Below, in pieces: positions 59,495-64,000 of a stretch of DNA of 64,000 nt (position 1 is its first letter; every line of letters starts with the position of its first letter). The notes under the pieces are model-generated. The model did not search any database. It was not told where the DNA came from and worked only from the letters and a program-made list of their open reading frames with translations. A program made the translations under genes and the position numbers. The stretch spans positions 2,604,001-2,668,000 of the forward strand of contig OZ245032.1 of assembly GCA_965224015.1 (NCBI GenBank), given 5' to 3'. Origin of the DNA: CBDCVD01 sp965224015 (GTDB lineage: Bacteria; Pseudomonadota; Alphaproteobacteria; Rhizobiales; CBDCVD01).

Positions 59495-60160
59495 ATGTAC
59501 AAGCTCAGCCCCCTTCCCGAGCAGATCGCGTCCACTGATATCGATCGGTTGTTGGCACTTGAGACCGCAACGATTGGCCACACGCAACAACTCGGATTTG
59601 CAGCACCACATATCCAGGCGGTTCAGACCGGAGTAAAGGTTGCGGGAACCGTTGTGACCATTGCCTTGCCCGGGCAGGATTCCACGTTGCTACATCATGT
59701 GGTGGGCACGCTCCGTCAAGGGGATGTCCTTGTGGTAGATCGGCTGGGGGACCAAAAGCACGCGTGTTTCGGAGGCGGCGTTGCCCTAGCCAGCGCCAAC
59801 TGTGGATATAGCGGCGTCATAATCGACGGACCCCATACCGATACAGATGAAATCCTCGGGCATGGATTTCCAGTCTGGTCCGCCGGACCATCACCAATCA
59901 CGACGCGGCTTTATGACATTGGGGGCGCGTTCAATGTGCCCGTTTGCTGTGGTGGTTCTGCGGTTCTGCCGGGTTACGCTGTGCTTGCAGATGACAGCGG
60001 CGTGGTCTTCATCGCGCCGGATGATCTGGAAGAGGCCATTGCAATAGCCGAAGAAAAGACGCGACAGGGGGCTCTGGGCACGAGACGGCAGCGCTCAGGC
60101 GAGAAGCTAGGAGCGATCACCGGTGCTACGGATCGTGTAATGGCCAAGCTGCGAAACTAG
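59495..60160 (+). CDS. RraA-family protein (possible 4-hydroxy-4-methyl-2-oxoglutarate aldolase)
   Basis: 221-aa protein of the RraA/HMG aldolase family. Members cleave 4-hydroxy-4-methyl-2-oxoglutarate or oxaloacetate, or bind RNase E. The GxxxxD-type pyruvate and metal region is visible: GDVLVVDRLGDQKHACFGGGVALASANCGYSGVIIDGPHTD (as GDVLVVDR, FGGGVALA, GVIIDGPHTD). An Arg expected after the IDG motif (normally DGxxRD) is missing, since it reads DGPHTDTDE, so aldolase activity is doubtful. Start ATG 59495, 11 bp after dctM. The stop TAG coincides with the start of a family C element. Confidence 0.85.
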   Translation: MYKLSPLPEQIASTDIDRLLALETATIGHTQQLGFAAPHIQAVQTGVKVAGTVVTIALPGQDSTLLHHVVGTLRQGDVLVVDRLGDQKHACFGGGVALASANCGYSGVIIDGPHTDTDEILGHGFPVWSAGPSPITTRLYDIGGAFNVPVCCGGSAVLPGYAVLADDSGVVFIAPDDLEEAIAIAEEKTRQGALGTRRQRSGEKLGAITGATDRVMAKLRN

Positions 60161-60219
60161 AGCAAAATGCAAAAACAATGCTGAATGCTCATGATTCCAA
60201 CTAAACGTATTTTGCTATA
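60159..60219 (+). mobile_element. Family C miniature element, copy 2
   Basis: AGAGCAAAATGC at the left and GTATTTTGCTATA at the right, with the core CTCATGATTCCAACTAAACG shared with copy 1 at 5891-5948. It occupies the complete gap between the rraA stop codon (its TAG touches the left end) and the ATG of the FAD oxidase gene at 60220. Confidence 0.8.
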
Positions 60220-61623
60220 ATGACTTCTCTGATTGATGATCTAAGGGCGATCACCGGGCCGGCTGGGGTACTCACCGAGGCGGGGGATCAGGAGCCGTAC
60301 ACCACGGACTGGCGCAACCTTTGGTCGGCCAAACCTCAGGCGGTGGTGCGGCCGGCGACGACCAATGAGGCCAGCGCCGTTATTGGGCTGCTGCGAGAAC
60401 GCAGGGTTCCGATCTCTCTACAAGGGGGAAACACGGGACTTGTTGGCGGCAGCATTCCAGATACGGATGACGCCATAATACTGCAAACCGGGCGCATGGT
60501 GCAGCCGCAGACCATGGACCCGGATAACTATACGATAGCTCTCGGAGCCGGGGTGACATTGGAAGCCGCCCAGGCTTTGGCTGAGCAACACGGCCTGCGC
60601 ATTCCCCTTCGTCTTGGATCAGAAGGCTCTGCCCAGATTGGCGGGCTGATCGCCACCAATGCAGGTGGCAGCCACGCGATGCGTTTTGGCATGATGCGCG
60701 CGCAGGTCCTTGGGCTCGAGGTCGTTTTACCTGACGGCTCCGTTCTTGATGATAGAAGTCGTCTGACAAAGAATAACTTTGGACCGGCGTGGCACCAGGT
60801 ATTCATCGGTTCAGAAGGTCAGTTTGGCCTGATCACCTCGGCAGTCTTGAAGCTTGAACCGATCCCCGTCGGAATGGCGACCGCTGTGGTGAGCCTGCGT
60901 GAAGTCACCGCCTTGCGCACTTTGCTAAATCTGGCGCGTCAACGGGTTGGGCCTGCGCTGGAACGCATGGAATTCATGTCTGAAACCGGCATTCAGATGG
61001 CGTTGGACCATGTGCGGGACGTGAGATTCCCCTTTGACGAGAGGCTCGAATGGGTCGTCTTGCTGGAAATAGCTGGATCAAGTCCCGAGAACGCGACGCA
61101 GGACCTGATGAACGTCCTTGCGGCCGCCTTTGAAGATGGTCTGATCAGCGATGCCGTTCCAGCCGCGTCGCTGAACCAGACCCAATCCTTTTGGCATCTG
61201 CGCGAAGCGGTCGTTGAAGGGCAACGATTGTACGGTCCTCAATTGAAGCACGATGTTGCCGTACCGGTCGCGAGCCTACCTGAATTTCTTGAATCGGCGA
61301 CCGCCAAGGTGTCCGCCCGTTTCCCAAACGTTGTGATCAACCCGTTTGGTCATGCGGGCGATGGCAATGTGCATTTCAACATTTCGACCCCCGACATTGA
61401 CCCGGAGCGTGATTCTCAGCTCACGGCTTTGGTTTATGATGTTGTATGCAGATTTAGCGGGTCTGTCGCGGCCGAACATGGCGTCGGACGGTTGAAGAAA
61501 GATTACTACGCGGCGCAACTCTCGGACGCGAAACTTACAATGGTTGATGTTTTGAAAAGGGGCCTTGACCCGCATTCTTTGTTCAACCACCAACTCCTGC
61601 CACGAACAGGTAAAGAGCCATGA
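60220..61623 (+). CDS. FAD-linked oxidase (GlcD/D-2-hydroxyglutarate dehydrogenase-like)
   Basis: Flavoenzyme of 467 aa oxidising a D-2-hydroxy acid. The PCMH-type FAD domain has PATTNEASAVIGLLRERRVPISLQGGNTGLVGGS, IGGLIATNAGGSHAMRFG and IGSEGQFGLIT (short pieces: QGGNTGLVGG, NAGGSH, GSEGQFG). The C-terminal domain has NPFGHAGDGNVHFN and the closing AAEHGVGRLKKDY typical of this group, with metal-binding His. Start ATG 60220 abuts a family C element and has no ribosome site. It overlaps the next gene by four bases (ATGA). Could be a D-lactate, D-2-hydroxyglutarate or related enzyme. Confidence 0.9.
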   Translation: MTSLIDDLRAITGPAGVLTEAGDQEPYTTDWRNLWSAKPQAVVRPATTNEASAVIGLLRERRVPISLQGGNTGLVGGSIPDTDDAIILQTGRMVQPQTMDPDNYTIALGAGVTLEAAQALAEQHGLRIPLRLGSEGSAQIGGLIATNAGGSHAMRFGMMRAQVLGLEVVLPDGSVLDDRSRLTKNNFGPAWHQVFIGSEGQFGLITSAVLKLEPIPVGMATAVVSLREVTALRTLLNLARQRVGPALERMEFMSETGIQMALDHVRDVRFPFDERLEWVVLLEIAGSSPENATQDLMNVLAAAFEDGLISDAVPAASLNQTQSFWHLREAVVEGQRLYGPQLKHDVAVPVASLPEFLESATAKVSARFPNVVINPFGHAGDGNVHFNISTPDIDPERDSQLTALVYDVVCRFSGSVAAEHGVGRLKKDYYAAQLSDAKLTMVDVLKRGLDPHSLFNHQLLPRTGKEP

Positions 61624-63215
61624 ATGCCACTGTCGAACACTGGGACATCTACAAACGCGCCATGCGTCACAAGGCGGGTATGGTGGCTTCGCAGCATCAC
61701 CTGGCTACTGCTGCTGGCAGCCACATCCTGCATCTGGGGGGGAATGCGGTTGACGCGGCTGTAGCCTCGGCCCTGGCGCTTGGCGTAGTAGAGCCGTGGA
61801 TGTGCGGGCTAGGCGGTAGCGGGTTGATGGTGGTCTGGCTTGCAGAGGAAAAGCGCGCGGTGGCGCTTGATTTTCAGGGCAAGCTAGCCAGCGCATCTTC
61901 TTGCGCAGATTACCCCGTCGACGCGGATTTGCCCGAAACCCTGATGGGATTTCCTACAGTAAAAGGCCGCGCGAATATCGAAGGATACCGCTCGATCACG
62001 GTACCCGGCGCAGCGGCAGGGTTTGATCGCGCCCTTAAGCGCTGGGGCACCATGTCGTTGGGGGATGTGGCTCAGCCAGCCATCGAAATGGCCGAGAGCG
62101 GGCGGGTTGGCGACTGGTTTACAACGCTGCAGGCCGCATTGATGGTCGAGGTACTGCGCCAAGACGCTGTCTCGTCAAGCATCTACCTGCCTGGCGGTAT
62201 GCCCGTGCAGCCGGAACAGATTTGGCATATCCCTCAACTTGCCGAGACGTTGCGAGTCTATGCAAAGGGCGGCGCAGAGTCTTTCTATCGCGGTGGCCTC
62301 GCGCGCAGCATGGTGCGGGACCTGCAAGCCGGTGGTTCCGACATCAGCGCACAGGATCTTGCAGCTTATGAGGTAGTCGAAGCCGAGGCCGAAACAGCTA
62401 ACCTTCAGGGCACGCGTGTGCATACATTGGGAGATATCAGCGGAGGCACCCGCCTGCGAAAGTTTTTGACCGAGGTCGCGCGCTCCTTACCAGCGGGCTG
62501 CGGTCCAAAGAGCCCCGAAACTTGGAGCGTTTATGCGGATGCTTTGAATCTGGCATGGCGAGAACATAACCAACGGATCGGTCGGGAAACCGAGAAGGGA
62601 AGCTGCACGTCACATCTTTCCACAGCGGACTCTAAAGGCAATATGGTGGCCCTGACCCATACGCTGCTCAATCGCTTCGGGTCGGGCGTGTCGCTTCCCG
62701 GCACCGGGCTATTAATGAACAATGCGGTCAGCTATTTTGATCCACGCGAGGGCTACCCGACTTCCATAGCTGGAAATGCCCGTGTCAACGCCTCCAACAT
62801 GTGCCCGACCATCGTAAGCCGTGATGACACTGCGATCTTGGCCATCGGCGCCTCGGGCGGCAACCATATCATGCCTGCGGTCGCCCAAATTACTGCCTTG
62901 ATGATAAATTTCAACCTGTCGCTCGAAGAGGCGATGAACCATCCGCGCATTGATGCATCGGACCGGGGCAGTATCAGGGTCGATCCCCGTCTTGGCGATG
63001 CTGTGCTCCGCGCGCTCGAGAAAAAGCACCACCTCGAAGTGGCACAGCCCATGGTCTTCCCAAAGCTCTACGCATGTCCATCCGCGGTCGCCCTTGCAGA
63101 GGGAGATTTCGTCGGTTTGAATGACCCCTCACAACCCGTTGGCAGTGCATTGGGGCCAAGGGTTTTTGCATGGAAACCACAACCTGCTGACCAAACCCAA
63201 ACGGTGCGGGCGTAG
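61620..63215 (+). CDS. Gamma-glutamyltransferase-family protein without signal peptide
   Basis: Ntn-hydrolase of 531 aa. The N-terminal subunit has the family GGNAVDAAVASALALGVVEPW and GLGGSGLMV; the autoprocessing nucleophile is T330 in GSCTSHLSTAD, followed by GSGVSLPGTGLLMNN and the oxyanion/SG motif ASGGNHIMP. Most gamma-glutamyltransferases are exported, but this one begins NATVEHWDIYKR with no signal, implying action in the cytoplasm on imported or internal gamma-glutamyl or related amide compounds; acylases of the family are an alternative. Translation is coupled to the FAD oxidase gene. Context: TRAP import. Confidence 0.9.
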   Translation: MNATVEHWDIYKRAMRHKAGMVASQHHLATAAGSHILHLGGNAVDAAVASALALGVVEPWMCGLGGSGLMVVWLAEEKRAVALDFQGKLASASSCADYPVDADLPETLMGFPTVKGRANIEGYRSITVPGAAAGFDRALKRWGTMSLGDVAQPAIEMAESGRVGDWFTTLQAALMVEVLRQDAVSSSIYLPGGMPVQPEQIWHIPQLAETLRVYAKGGAESFYRGGLARSMVRDLQAGGSDISAQDLAAYEVVEAEAETANLQGTRVHTLGDISGGTRLRKFLTEVARSLPAGCGPKSPETWSVYADALNLAWREHNQRIGRETEKGSCTSHLSTADSKGNMVALTHTLLNRFGSGVSLPGTGLLMNNAVSYFDPREGYPTSIAGNARVNASNMCPTIVSRDDTAILAIGASGGNHIMPAVAQITALMINFNLSLEEAMNHPRIDASDRGSIRVDPRLGDAVLRALEKKHHLEVAQPMVFPKLYACPSAVALAEGDFVGLNDPSQPVGSALGPRVFAWKPQPADQTQTVRA

Positions 63216-63227
63216 AGATCACCCACC

Positions 63228-63243
63228 TAGAGCATGTCAGGTC
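63228..63243. repeat. Family B terminus remnant at the lysR stop
   Basis: TAGAGCATGTCAGGTC differs from the family B end at one position. Its TCA gives the TGA stop codon of the convergent LysR gene (minus strand, 63239-63237). Only the terminus is present. Confidence 0.5.
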
Positions 63244-64000
63244 ATGGGCGACAGAAACGAGACATGCTCTTCGGTGGATCGCGCATAATCGCAGGCAACC
63301 TGTCGCGCAAATTCCAGGGCGATCTCAGCGTTCCGCTTGCGGTTTCGTGTGACGACCTGGCACTGAATGCGCAACGGCGCGATCGGGTTTTTGGGTGTCA
63401 CAATCTGTAATCGCCCCTTCTCAATGTCCCGGCGCACAACGGCCGTCGGAATGGCGGAAAGCCCAACACCGGCACGCAGCATCTCGACGATCGTTGCAAG
63501 CGAATTGGCAAAATGGCGCGGGCCGGTGGTGCGCGACAGATGAGTCTCAACTGGCGAAAACAGTGGAGATGTCGGCGGGTAAAGGACAAGGTCCTTGGCC
63601 CCAATGTCCCTATTTGTCGCCGGTTGCGGAATATCACCCACCAAATCCGGCGCGCCAACCCAGCCAATGTCATATGACATTGAAAAAGAGGATGCAGAGG
63701 ATTCGTCCTTTGGCCGCATCGACAGGATGGCAATTTCCACCGCGTCTGCGCGTATGTCCCTCTCAATCTGCACATTTGACCCGATCGTGAATTCAACCTT
63801 GGTTGTTGGCATCTCTTCAGTAAGCCGCGCCTTGAGCATCGGCCCCCAGGTGAACATGATTGGGCCGACGGCCGCGATCCGAAGCGATGTTCGCCGATCT
63901 CGGTGGACCCGTTCCAACATGACATCCCGTTGCCGAATGATTTTTTCCGCGTGTTCCGCCAGTTCCTGCCCAAGATTGGTAAGCACAAGGCCACTTGGGT
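63237..64000 (-). CDS. LysR-family transcriptional regulator, 5' partial
   Basis: About 254 residues to the window edge. The last part of the HTH region is visible (PSGLVLTNLGQELAEHA), then the linker helix and the effector domain: SLRIAAVGPIMFTWGPMLKARLTEE, VEIAILSMRP, ATIVEMLRAGVGLSAIPTAVV. Reading continues beyond 64000, so the N-terminal HTH lies outside. It converges with the TRAP/RraA/oxidase operon and probably controls it. The stop codon lies within a family B terminus. Confidence 0.9.
   Translation of the reverse strand, partial: PSGLVLTNLGQELAEHAEKIIRQRDVMLERVHRDRRTSLRIAAVGPIMFTWGPMLKARLTEEMPTTKVEFTIGSNVQIERDIRADAVEIAILSMRPKDESSASSFSMSYDIGWVGAPDLVGDIPQPATNRDIGAKDLVLYPPTSPLFSPVETHLSRTTGPRHFANSLATIVEMLRAGVGLSAIPTAVVRRDIEKGRLQIVTPKNPIAPLRIQCQVVTRNRKRNAEIALEFARQVACDYARSTEEHVSFLSPMT

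Overview
The window reads as a chromosomal segment of a free-living alphaproteobacterium. Pointers are the coaBC-dut-ThiF-grxD and secA-ppiC-argJ neighbourhoods, the many solute-binding-protein transporters (two ribose/xylose-type ABC systems, one CUT1-type ABC system, one TRAP system), and the sugar-acid and polyol catabolic genes. A seven-gene Mrp Na+/H+ antiporter fits a saline or alkaline habitat. The species cannot be named from the sequence.

Layout. 1-4528: end of a sugar ABC permease gene, a gluconate-dehydrogenase-like pair (subunit 3 plus GMC flavoprotein), a gene fossil and an enolase-superfamily sugar-acid enzyme. 4529-6336: an accessory patch holding a small orphan CRISPR array (3 repeats, 2 spacers, no cas genes) and a dead IS5 transposase riddled with short non-autonomous elements. 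6337-9273 (minus): grxD, a ThiF/MoeB-type E1, dut, coaBC. 9564-15609 (minus): mnhABCDEFG. 15886-19145 (plus): msrB, oligopeptidase B, Fe-superoxide dismutase. 19286-26103: secA (minus), then ppiC, argJ and a phosphohexomutase (plus). 26412-41673: a catabolic island with an aldehyde dehydrogenase, E1alpha/E1beta and an odd E2 of a 2-oxoacid dehydrogenase, an M24 protein, two SDRs, a CUT2 sugar ABC transporter, and a regulator that fuses a winged helix to an ABC-type solute-binding domain; it also holds fossils of iolG, an SDR and a 3-hydroxyisobutyrate-dehydrogenase-like gene. 41857-54638: glycerol kinase, an IlvD/Edd dehydratase, a LacI regulator with a clear operator/promoter, a CUT1 ABC transporter with two ATPases, and a fused dihydroxyacetone kinase; this looks like a polyol/triose uptake-and-phosphorylation unit. 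54708-55994 (minus): an ornithine-decarboxylase-like enzyme. 56618-63215: TRAP transporter, RraA-family protein, GlcD-like FAD oxidase and a gamma-glutamyltransferase-like protein without signal peptide, followed by a convergent LysR gene cut by the window edge.

The most distinctive feature is a population of short mobile repeats. Family A is exactly 101 bp in all four complete copies, each flanked by a 3-bp TNA duplication. Family B is about 272 bp, has about 31-bp terminal inverted repeats, nested hairpins and TA flanks. Family C is about 58 bp. These have inserted into one another's host IS and into gene boundaries: a family A copy encodes the last residues and stop codon of glycerol kinase, a family B copy abuts the coaBC start codon, a family C copy fills the gap between rraA and the next start codon, and short family B termini provide or overlap the stop codons of several genes. 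The wHTH/solute-binding fusion regulator with two palindromes in its divergent promoter region is the best candidate for a little-described regulatory system.
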